The translations under genes and the position numbers were made by a program. A DNA stretch of 64,000 nt from Athripsodes cinereus (lineage: Eukaryota; Arthropoda; Insecta; Trichoptera; Leptoceridae), in the NCBI GenBank assembly GCA_947579605.1, contig OX388321.1:13879614-13943613 (forward strand), written 5' to 3'. The notes under the pieces were generated by a model, which was not told the origin of the DNA, made no database searches, and was given only the letters and a program-made list of their open reading frames with translations. How positions within the stretch are numbered: position 1 is the first letter of the stretch; each line of letters starts with the position of its first letter. Positions 46,477 to 55,640 of this stretch are shown here, one piece after another.

Positions 46477-46739
46477 ATTATACTACTATACTAAACTATA
46501 CCCTCACGCCGTGTCCCAAGTGGGGTAAGCAGAGAGAACGGAACGCCAAACAGATCTATCTTTACACACTTCCTTCGCTTCCTCCACATTCATACAGTTT
46601 CTCATACACGCACGTCGGTTCCTCTTACTCAACACGCGGCCGTCCTTGAGAATTTGATCCACGTGATCTAGCCACGTGATTCTCGGACGCCCGCGCTTCC
46701 TCACACCCTTTCTTTCAGACAAGTATATCCTTTTCGTCA
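46477..46739 (-). mobile_element. RTE-like LINE 3' end, copy 2, with 11-bp target duplication
   Basis: TTGCCATATAC occurs at 46466-46476 and 46740-46750. The body encodes the same C-terminus as 33215-33827 (RKRGRPRITWLDHVDQILKD) and ends with a TAGTATAGT-type tail on the left. The first residues retained are TKRIYLSERKG. Confidence 0.9.
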
Positions 46740-46750
46740 TTGCCATATAC

Positions 46751-47100
46751 TAATATCGCTATTAAAAATAGGTGTTAATGGTAGAAGGGTGAAAATTTAG
46801 GTCTGTATGTATTTTTTAATGACTCGCCGTATAAAAAATAAAAATAAAAAAATTGTCCAAAAAATAAAATAAAAAAATTCGAGGTGGACCACCCTTAGCT
46901 TTTAATGATATGAAAAATAGATGTTGGCCGATTCTCAGATCTAACCGATAAGCACACAAAATTTCATCAAAATATGTCCAGTCGTTTCGGAGGAATATGG
47001 TAACAAACGCTGTGATACGAGAATTTAATATATAATCAAAATATACTCCAGCTTCGAATAATTGTTAATCGCTTTCGTCGCTTGAAAACATTTTTTTATT
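46751..47100. other. Repeat-like non-coding stretch
   Basis: Includes TTGGCCGATTCTCAGATCTA and ACAAAATTTCATCAAAATAT...CGTTTCGGAGGAATATGG, a phrase I associate with dispersed insect repeats. It has no coding frame. Its parent element is not known to me. Confidence 0.4.
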
Positions 47101-47109
47101 TTACCACAA

Positions 47110-47174
47110 CCTCTTAAAGTCAAAAAATCGCTAGTGACTGGTTGCAGAAAGCCCAGGACAGAGATAGAGAGACA
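47110..47174 (+). pseudogene. LINE C-terminus, left half
   Basis: GGTTGCAGAAAGCCCAGGAC encodes LQKAQDRDRE-type residues, the tail of a common lepidopteran LINE. The right half (GEAYVQQWTGIAA) is at 60628-60670. Removing the element 47177-60625 and one TA joins them in frame. Confidence 0.75.
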
Positions 47175-47864
47175 TATCGATACCTTAATTCGCAGATTGG
47201 GTTACTCCATTTTTTGACAAAATGACTTAATGATGCCATAATGTTGACTGTATTCCAACACACATGCTAGGTAAATTTCTCCAAAAAAAATCCAACGTTA
47301 TTACAAATGCCCTAAAAAAACCTCAAGAAAATTGTGTAACTCCAATGTTAGTATTTACAACGCTGCAAATTGGGTAACTCCACCATTCTGTATGGAGACT
47401 TGCGAGAGATAGGTTGTGTATTAGGAATATTTTACAAAAAAGTGGTTTTGGATATCTTATCCTGAAAAAAAATGTTAGATAACTGTAACCATAAGTGTCA
47501 GCTTTATTTCCTTCAATTTTTTAAAGTTTTTTTTATCATTTGCTCATTATGTGATGTAGTTAATATGTAAGGAACTGACATTTTAAATAATGCAACTTTT
47601 GCAGGAGTTAACTATGTGGAATTTAATTATTACTGGATATGTTTGCGCACAAATTTTGAAGCTGATTTACTGATAATGTATTGTTTTTTAACATAATATA
47701 TTATGTTATTATTTTTTAGTCAAATAAAAAATCTAGGTTTTCAATACTTAAATAAACGAAATTATTTTTTGATATATTAGGATTTGTTGAATCATGATTA
47801 TTTTTAAATTAGCTCAAAATCCAAATAACTGAACGTGTATCTACATACATTACCTACTTATCAT

Positions 47865-48025
47865 TTAAAGTTTGATTTCTCGACCGACGTTTCTTGGTGG
47901 AAGTTCATATTAATAATTTTTAAAATGAAACACGATATATAGTTATTCCACTATTGACATTATTCATTTTGCGAGCCGGCTTTTAAGAGCTTCCGCTCTC
48001 ATCGTCAGGCAAAAGTAAAATGTTT
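47865..48025 (-). repeat. Penelope-like terminal fragment with hammerhead-like core
   Basis: Shares CGACCGACG.TTCTTGGTGG through CCACTATTGACATTATTCAT with 46230-46320. On the minus strand it reads CTGACGATGAGAGCGGAAGC then TCTTAAAAGCCGGC. CTGACGA plus a 7-bp stem capped by GGAA resembles the hammerhead ribozyme core found in Penelope-like terminal repeats, but the expected GAAA is TAAAA here, so cleavage activity is doubtful. Confidence 0.45.
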
Positions 48026-48351
48026 ACATGAATTTACATTTTATAGATGAATAGCAGACTAAAGACTATGGTTAAATCAGTAACTAAAAATTGAAGGAGT
48101 GAAGAAAATCGTATGAGTGAAACAAATCCCAGAAATCATGATTTTCTACAAATTTATCAAAGACAATTCGAATTTTTATTACGGAATTAGCCCATCATAT
48201 TACTTGATAGTGGTAATCTTGCAGAAATCCAAAATATAAATACCTACTGATGATAATAATTTAGATAATAATGCGACACAAGGGATATTGTTAGATGCAC
48301 AGGCTAATGCTATTGATCATAATATTGCAACAGAGAAGGGCAGCATAAGAG

Positions 48352-49080
48352 TCAACATCTCGTTAGTCTCATAATTAAGAACATAAAAATGCAAGTGTGA
48401 TGATCCGTTATATTATTTACCCAGACTATATATTTTATATCAGCTAATTTATCAAGGGAAACATTTGTCCAGATATGATCTAAACAAGATGGTTTTTGGT
48501 CACTGACCTCTCTAGTATATAATTTTGAACATAACTTATAATTAAGTTCAGTCATAATATCCAAATAATTATTTTTATCTGCACTAAAACAATCATCAGC
48601 CACATTGATGTTGATATCACCCGCCACTATAACATTTTTACCTCTATACTGTAAAAGCAAATTTCTAAAATCATTTACAAATTCATGTATAATCGAGCCA
48701 TGAGTTCTATATATTGCAAATATGTGATAATTTAAGTTCGACCTCATTAACTGAATATGTAGGCAATTCACCTTATTCATTTGTATCTCATTACACTCGA
48801 TATCGTCCACATCTCGAGTAAATACAACTATGCCACTATTTTTGTTAATAACATACGATGTACAGTGATATGTGTACCCCTCTATGCGATACTCAGGACT
48901 GTATTCACTCAAATGGGCCTCCGATAAGATGATGCAGTCTGGTTTTTTGTTTAATTCATTCAGATGTATTAAAAACTCGTCGAAATTTTTTTGCATACTT
49001 CTTATATTAGAGTGCATCACCATCAAAGGGTCACCACAAGAATCAATTACACTATTACACTGTTCAGTTGTGCGACACAT
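48352..49080 (-). pseudogene. LINE endonuclease domain, inverted half
   Basis: An AP-endonuclease of 242 residues: MVMHSNIRSMQKNFDEFLIH (N-terminal Asn motif), CIILSEAHLSEY (catalytic Glu), HIFAIYRTHGSIIHEF, NVIVAGDININ (GDxN), SCLDHIWTN and ITDHHTCIF (terminal DHH). All expected motifs are present in order. It then stops at the point where the RT domain should follow, because the sequence changes to unrelated DNA. The matching RT begins on the opposite strand at about 51740. Confidence 0.85.
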
Positions 49081-49106
49081 ATAATCCTGGACATTATAAT
49101 CATTAT

Positions 49107-50246
49107 CTATATCTGTAAATATGTTGTGTTGTATCTTGGATTATTTAAATATATTAGTGTAGATATAATTCTTACAACACTCATACATAAAAAAGTCGGA
49201 CAACTGACAGCGAACAGCCGTGAACATCTCACAACTTTTATACTGAGAACGCATACCACTGATCTGAATTCGAATACAATCATACGAGTATTAATACTTA
49301 TATCTGTAGAATACTGCAACAAAATGCACCAAAAAAAGCATTTTTTCAATCTTATTATTCTTAATTCAAGTTTTAAGTAAAAATTAGATCCCGGTAGTAC
49401 AAAATACAAATAAAGTGGCACAGCTATACCAACCGTATTGAACAAATACAAATTTATCAAACTAACACACATCAAACAATATAACAAATACAATTCACAG
49501 TACATGATGTGTGCGTCAAACATTTTGAAGCAAATCATAGGATGTTGGTTGCTAAAATACAAATATATAAAGAACAGTTTACAATAGCAAAAAATCTTTC
49601 CCAGTAGCGGCAGCACCGTCGCTATCCTCAGCTCATGATTGGTGCGCTGTGATATTGAAATATGATCACTATTAAACGTCAAAAGAATGAGTTCTCCCAT
49701 ACAATTGCAAGTTGAAAATCGAATGCAAGCGACAAAGTCAAAACACACATAGTTAAATACAATATCAGATACAGTCGGACCATTATTTATGTTGAGCGTT
49801 TTTTCGTTATCGACTGACAACAGGATCAACATTTTGCAATAAACAAAACAAAAAAATATTGTCAAATAATAATTTCTCTTTGATGATATGCATTTATCAC
49901 CAGTATGAAGCATCACTAACAAGTTAAGTCGATTCATCAAATGGATAAAATTAATTTCTATCATAATGGGATAGTGGGATAGCTTTTTCTTAATATCATA
50001 GAGTATGTAATATCCAAGAACATTATTATAACTAATATATGAGACAACATAATAAAATAAAAAAATAGTAATTTTAACGTATTGACAGACACGCATTGCC
50101 ATATACGAGGTACAAGTGTAGCAAACACAAGCGACATCTCCATGTAAATCAACCAATGAATGATAGGAAACGTCTCCACACTTTATACAGTGTGTTTTTT
50201 GAGGTGTTGCCATAAATAAATTTATTCTGTTTATAATGGTTTTCAC
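49107..50246 (-). other. 379-codon open frame of doubtful coding status
   Basis: It lies between ORF1 and the endonuclease on the same strand, starts 33 bp after ORF1 and ends by overlapping the region upstream of the endonuclease ATG in another frame. Residues 18-50 have four cysteines (HCIKCGDVSYH...CVCYTC) that could bind zinc. The remainder is rich in Leu, Ile, Phe, Cys and Tyr with several membrane-like runs, unlike a known LINE product. It may be a fortuitously open spacer. Confidence 0.3.
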
Positions 50247-50279
50247 AAACTCTTTACTTAAATCAATAATATCAAATAG

Positions 50280-51476
50280 TCAATATTCAATTCTTTGCAA
50301 GGCTCTTGCTAAAGCACGTCGATAACACTCACACTTTGACTTATCCATAGCACTATGATTAGATTCTGTTGAAGATCCATATTTGGTACTTAAATGTTTA
50401 CAATTTACACATACTGGTTGCTGATCCTTTTTATCGCATGCACCATAGTGATGACTGCCCCCACAATGGGAGCAAACCGCTGGTTTTGCCTTATTCAGGC
50501 AAGTTGTAGAAGTATGTCCATGACCCAGACAGTGGTAGCACTGAGCTACCGGGTCTGAGTCCACAACTTGTAGTCTTTGATATCCTAGGTATATTTTTCC
50601 TTCTCCTACAAGATATCTTCGTAACGTAGGTGTCGTTTCAATCAATATATGATTTTGTTCCCTATTTTTCTTCAACTTTATTATTTTTTTCACAGTCAAC
50701 GCATCAGAATTGAGGTCCATGGTTTTTAGTCCAGCATTCTGTTGTATCACATCATTTAGCAAGTCGCAAGCATCATATTCAGCAGTAACATTTTTGATGA
50801 GCAAGCATGGTCGTCGCTTTTTCAACATCTCTGCCTTGATTATCGTGCAGAATCTTTCAGCCATTAACCTTGTGATGATTTGAGCATCGTTCGGCGTAGG
50901 ACATGATATTAGTAGTCCTTTTTGTCTTAATTTTCTTGTGTAATTTATCGCAACACCAATGGATGCCAACTTCAAATTTTTTTTTAAAAAACTCTCTATG
51001 TCATCTGGCGTCATATCATTTTTTACAGATGTTACAATTAAAGAATATGCTTTCTCATTCTTAAGTTCTGGTTTCTTTTCACTTTTTCCATATGAGAGTT
51101 TATCTGCACATAAAGTCTCTTTTATACAGTTGACTTCCCGCGCCATAGTGTTCAGCAGTGGTACACTAGCACATGATTCCAATCGTAGTTTCTGATTTTC
51201 CTCAAAAAGTGATGTTATTATTTCAGAGACGCGATCGATTTCTCCGAACACCTTTTCTCTACTCGTACTCGATATCTTACCTTTCCCGTCTGTAAGAACC
51301 GTTTTAATATTTTCAAATATATTTTTGGCCTCAGCCAGGGTGTCTTGTTGTGGGTACATTTGTCTCGGAGGTGTTTCAAACCCAAACATGTCAGGAGTAG
51401 TAGATGTAAATCCAGTAGGTGATCTTGGTGTCTTGATCGACCTATCAAACGCGCTTGTCATTATGCTGTGAAGCAC
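50280..51476 (-). CDS. LINE ORF1 gag-like protein
   Basis: 398 residues. A coiled-coil-prone N-terminal third (REKVFGEIDRVSEIITSLFE) is followed by a central RRM-like part, then zinc knuckles: CYHCLGHGHTSTTC (CCHC), CSHCGGSHHYGAC (CCHC) and CVNCKHL. This is the nucleic-acid-binding ORF1 of Jockey/CR1/I-type LINEs. It is intact but lies on the strand opposite to its RT partner at 51790. The short 5' leader reaches about 51500-51740. Confidence 0.85.
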   Translation of the reverse strand: MLHSIMTSAFDRSIKTPRSPTGFTSTTPDMFGFETPPRQMYPQQDTLAEAKNIFENIKTVLTDGKGKISSTSREKVFGEIDRVSEIITSLFEENQKLRLESCASVPLLNTMAREVNCIKETLCADKLSYGKSEKKPELKNEKAYSLIVTSVKNDMTPDDIESFLKKNLKLASIGVAINYTRKLRQKGLLISCPTPNDAQIITRLMAERFCTIIKAEMLKKRRPCLLIKNVTAEYDACDLLNDVIQQNAGLKTMDLNSDALTVKKIIKLKKNREQNHILIETTPTLRRYLVGEGKIYLGYQRLQVVDSDPVAQCYHCLGHGHTSTTCLNKAKPAVCSHCGGSHHYGACDKKDQQPVCVNCKHLSTKYGSSTESNHSAMDKSKCECYRRALARALQRIEY

Positions 51477-51740
51477 GATTACACCCTGTATATTAGGATT
51501 TCGTTTTCGATGATTATGCGTTTTTTTTTTTGTTTAAAAAAGTTCACTCACCGTACACCGAGCACAAATTCACTCACACCAATAAGTTATTAACAAGTTA
51601 TTTACCAAGTATTGTTTGATTAGTCTGAAAATTATTATTTTTTTGTATGAAAACTGAATTTAATTGAGCAGAGCGATTTTGTCACAACTGTTTAGTATTG
51701 CCATAATCTAATCAATGATCTAATCATTCAGGGTTAGTTG

Positions 51741-53043
51741 TCCTTCAAGTGAGCAAAGACGTGTCGAATCAACTGTTACAAAAGTAGATATGAATAAACT
51801 TAAAGAAACACTGGAGGCCGAATCGTGGGACACAACACTAGATTCTCTAGATAGTAATGTATGTGCTACTGAATTTTATAATACGCTTTCATCACATATA
51901 TCACGAGCTACATTTACTTATGATAGAAACCAAAATGTAAAAAGTAAATTTAAGACTATTGCACCATGGATGACAGTAGGTTTGGTAACTTCAATTAGAC
52001 ATAGAGAAAGGTTATATAAATTGACAAGAAAGTTTCCATTTGACTTATCCATAAGAAATACATACAGAGCATATAGAAATGTATTAACTACTCTAATCAG
52101 GAGATCAAAAAATGAACACTACTCGGGTAAATTGATCAGGGCGGGTTCTAGTAGTCGTAGAGTGTGGGGAGTCATAAACGAAGTTATTAATAAAAAGGTT
52201 AAACGCGTCGACATCAGGGAAATAGAACATAATTCTGAAGTGTATAGAATGTCGGAACAGCCAGATAGAATTACTAATGTATTCAATACTTATTTTAGTC
52301 AGGTGGGAGAAAATCTGGCACGACAAATAGATCAGAGAATTCCTGAGGGCGAAACTGACACGAACCTCGACTTACAATTTAGTCTTAAGAAATTTGAACA
52401 GATCAACTCTGACATAGTGCAAAAGGAGATACAAGGTCTGAGTGGCGGATCTTCTCCTGGATTTGATGGTGTGGGAGTTAATATCCTGAAGGAAAATTCC
52501 AAATACCTATGTCACCCAATCACACATATTATCAATGTAAGTCTAAATAGTGGAATATTTCCAGAAGTATATAAGACATCCCATGTTACACCGGTGTACA
52601 AGTCAGGTGATCGTCGAAGCGTTAATAATTATAGACCTATTTCTGTTATTTCGAACATAGCAAAAATATTTGAAAGAATTGTCAAAAAACAAAAACTTAG
52701 TTTTTTAAACTCTGCTAAGATTATAAATGACAATCAGTTTGGTTTCAGACAGGAAATGGGAACTGATGATGCGTTAGCTAGATTTTCAACAGTTGTAAGT
52801 GAATCTCTAGATGAGGGAGAGAAATGTGTGGGAGTATTCGTGGATCTCAAAAAAGCGTTCGATAGCATAAGTCATGATAGATTGATAAATAGGTTGAGAC
52901 AGATTGGAATCAGTGGGAAGGTGGAAAAATGGCTTCAAAGCTATCTTTTTTGTAGAAAGCAAAGAGTAAAAATTAAAACGTTTCTAAGTGAACCATTAAC
53001 CTCCGAATATGGAATCCCACAAGGGACGGTGCTGGGACCAATA
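51741..53043 (+). pseudogene. LINE reverse transcriptase, 5' part
   Basis: Reads SSEQRRVESTVTK, then MNKLKETLEAESWD (the EN-RT linker), SSPGFDGVGVNILKENSKYL, VTPVYKSGDRRSVNNYRPIS, FGFRQEMGTDDALARF, VGVFVDLKKAFDSISHDRLI (first catalytic Asp) and YGIPQGTVLGPI. The frame is uninterrupted to 53043, where the pogo element starts, and resumes at 58076. No stop or frameshift apart from the insertion. Confidence 0.9.
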
Positions 53044-53368
53044 GAGGAAAGTCACCAAATATGGAATACCATTTTGTTTTTGGGATATAAAAAAAAAACT
53101 TCATATAAATTAAATCAGTTTAATGTTTTTACTAATCAGTCATACATTTATATGTAGTAATTAACAGCCTTTAATCAAATATATTAGTTATCAAATTAAA
53201 ATCTAACACAAAAAACAATCTCACAAATTAGTAACCAAATATGGAATAGGTACCCATATATAGAATACAAGCATAAATCAACATAACAATAACAAAAATG
53301 GACATTAATATCTTTGAGATCAATTAAATGAATATAACATATTGTGATCAATGAAATAAGTTACATAA

Positions 53369-55222
53369 TTACTTGCAAAAGTCACAGATCCAAGTATCAA
53401 ACTCTGGACCAGCACAATCATAATGTGCCCAGAGCCCACACATCAAGCATTTAATCCAGCTTTCTCCACTTTTATCCATGGAAAAAAGTCTTGAACAGAA
53501 CATACATTCTGCATCAGCAGAGTCAGGAGGTACTTGGTCCATCAACTCATCATGTTCACTACCTTCATCAAACTGGATAACGTCTAGTTCCTCAGAGTCT
53601 TCTTCTTCACTATCATCCTTATTTTTCTTCGTTTGTTTGTTTCTCTTCGCAGTTTTCTTCTTATTCTTTGTCTTGACTAGTTTACTTTCTTTTTCTTGTC
53701 TCTTCATATTTTTATTTTCTAAATCATTTTTGTAGGGAGAAGATGTTATGACTGCTGCTACAGCAGCTTTTCTTCCTCTGCTAGATACTTTTCTTCGTTT
53801 CTCTGGCACTGGACTTATGGCATGCGGAGACACCAGACCCAAACTGCTGCGATTAAGCCCAGAAGTCGAAGGTGCAGGTTCAGGTTGTAAATTAGCAGTT
53901 GTTTGTGGTGCACGTATTTCTACCAGAACTTGACCAGTTTCAGATCTTGATTCCAGCGGAGGGATATTGGTTGTACAACCATCTATTACAGCATTTTGTT
54001 GCGCAGCAATAAAGTCCACATCACTGAAGACATTTTTATTTAAAGGCCACAATCCAGTGACTTTGAACCCGTTGGCTGCAATTTCGCCTGTTTGTACTTT
54101 CAAATAGGATTTGCCAAACAGCTCCACAATATCATATGGACTTAGAGGTCTGTTGTTGTCTCTAATCCACATGCGTATTTCCTCACTATAGTATGTTTTT
54201 AAAGGCCCCATGAAAGTCTTATCTAACGGCTGCAATTTATGAGTCGTATGAGGAGGTAACGAAACTATGTCCACGTTATTTTCCCTAGCAATATCTATTA
54301 TATCGATATTGTGAGTATGACTATAGTGTCCATCTAGTATCAGTAAAACCCTCGATTCAGGAGTCGGGTTGGTGTGTTGAATAAAGTGCTTGAACCAGTC
54401 TGTAAAGATGTTCATTTGTATCCACCCTGATGGATGCGCAACTCCGACTGATCCTGGAGGACAGCCTCTCATTAGCTGAGCACTCATATTTTTTCTGGGA
54501 AAAATAATGAATGGTGGCACAAAATGACCAGTAGCATTCATGCAAACAACTATTGTCATCAGAGATCCTCTTTCTGCTGAAGTCAGTGCAGCTACCTGGC
54601 GTTTACCTTTGTGGCCGATTATTTGTGGTATCTTACTTTGTACTATTGTGAGGCCTGATTCATCCACGTTGTAAATACGATTTGGTGGATAGTTATTTTT
54701 AGTGTAAAGCTCTTCAAGGAGGTTGAAAAAGGCTTCCACTTTTTCTTTATCAAATCCAAATGCTCTGGCAAATGATGTACCAGTTGGTCTTCTTATCGAA
54801 AGTTTATCTTTATGACGATTTAAAAATAACTTCAACCACTTTTTTCCAGCCATACCAGATTCACCGAAGGGATTCTGCAAATTGTTTCGCTTTGCTAGCA
54901 TGAACGCCATACGGCGAAGATCAGTTCTTGTTAAACCGTGAAACTTGCTCTCCATTATTAGTATGTATTCTACAAGCTGACGTTCAAGTTCGGAGCCCAA
55001 GATAGTTTTTCGTCCTAATGTAGTAGCTGCTGCCACTTCTGGAGACTGTTCATCTTTTTGGCAGAGACGAAATAAAGTTGTCCTAGGCACTTGAAAATGC
55101 TGTGCCGCTTTCAAATACCCCATTTTCTTTGCCCGGACGATTTTTATAGCTTGTGCCATTTTTTCTTCATCCCAGGTTTTTCGTTTGGTTGATTGCGAAT
55201 CGGACATTCTAAAAACAAACAT
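53369..55222 (-). CDS. Intact pogo DDE_1 transposase with PHD finger
   Basis: 617 residues, or 612 from the second Met (MSDSQS), which I prefer. Domains: psq-type HTH about 15-60 ([20 protein letters not shown]), CENP-B-like HTH about 75-140, DDE core about 180-400 with D187 (NVDESG), D297 (LILDGHYSH) and D334 (LQPLDKTF), a Lys/Glu-rich linker about 500-565, and a C-terminal PHD finger (CMFCSRLF...[12 protein letters not shown]...CDFC). It should bind the element's ends, cut and reinsert at TA. No stop or frameshift, so activity is possible. It lies alone on the minus strand of its element. Confidence 0.95.
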   Translation of the reverse strand: MFVFRMSDSQSTKRKTWDEEKMAQAIKIVRAKKMGYLKAAQHFQVPRTTLFRLCQKDEQSPEVAAATTLGRKTILGSELERQLVEYILIMESKFHGLTRTDLRRMAFMLAKRNNLQNPFGESGMAGKKWLKLFLNRHKDKLSIRRPTGTSFARAFGFDKEKVEAFFNLLEELYTKNNYPPNRIYNVDESGLTIVQSKIPQIIGHKGKRQVAALTSAERGSLMTIVVCMNATGHFVPPFIIFPRKNMSAQLMRGCPPGSVGVAHPSGWIQMNIFTDWFKHFIQHTNPTPESRVLLILDGHYSHTHNIDIIDIARENNVDIVSLPPHTTHKLQPLDKTFMGPLKTYYSEEIRMWIRDNNRPLSPYDIVELFGKSYLKVQTGEIAANGFKVTGLWPLNKNVFSDVDFIAAQQNAVIDGCTTNIPPLESRSETGQVLVEIRAPQTTANLQPEPAPSTSGLNRSSLGLVSPHAISPVPEKRRKVSSRGRKAAVAAVITSSPYKNDLENKNMKRQEKESKLVKTKNKKKTAKRNKQTKKNKDDSEEEDSEELDVIQFDEGSEHDELMDQVPPDSADAECMFCSRLFSMDKSGESWIKCLMCGLWAHYDCAGPEFDTWICDFCK

Positions 55223-55640
55223 TACATATATTTTTAAAGAAATAATAGCAAGTATCTATCATATGAAAAATTAAGACCTAATTATGGAATATTCCATAAT
55301 TAGATACCGACGACTGTCCATATTTGGATTTTTATACTAGTTCATACTCTTCTAAATATTTTTTCAAGTCACAATATTTTAATGACAAAAGATCACAAAA
55401 TGGTGAAATAAACATAATACCGATATACTAAATAGTATAAAACTTATGTATACAAACATAACAGCTGGTAATACTCATTTATTACTTACCTTTAAAATTT
55501 TCTACACGACAACAAAACAAAACACGCCTGCCACACATGAAGCGTTCGCGCAACTGACTCGATGGTGTGAGTGCGATAGTTAGTAGACCGAATGAAACAG
55601 AAGATGGTCGAGTGTTGCGTTTCATACTTGAATCGGTTAA

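Noticed and set aside
53041..53157. True C-terminus of the LINE RT at 53157
   Set aside because: The last residues are pogo terminal-repeat sequence. The real frame resumes at 58076.
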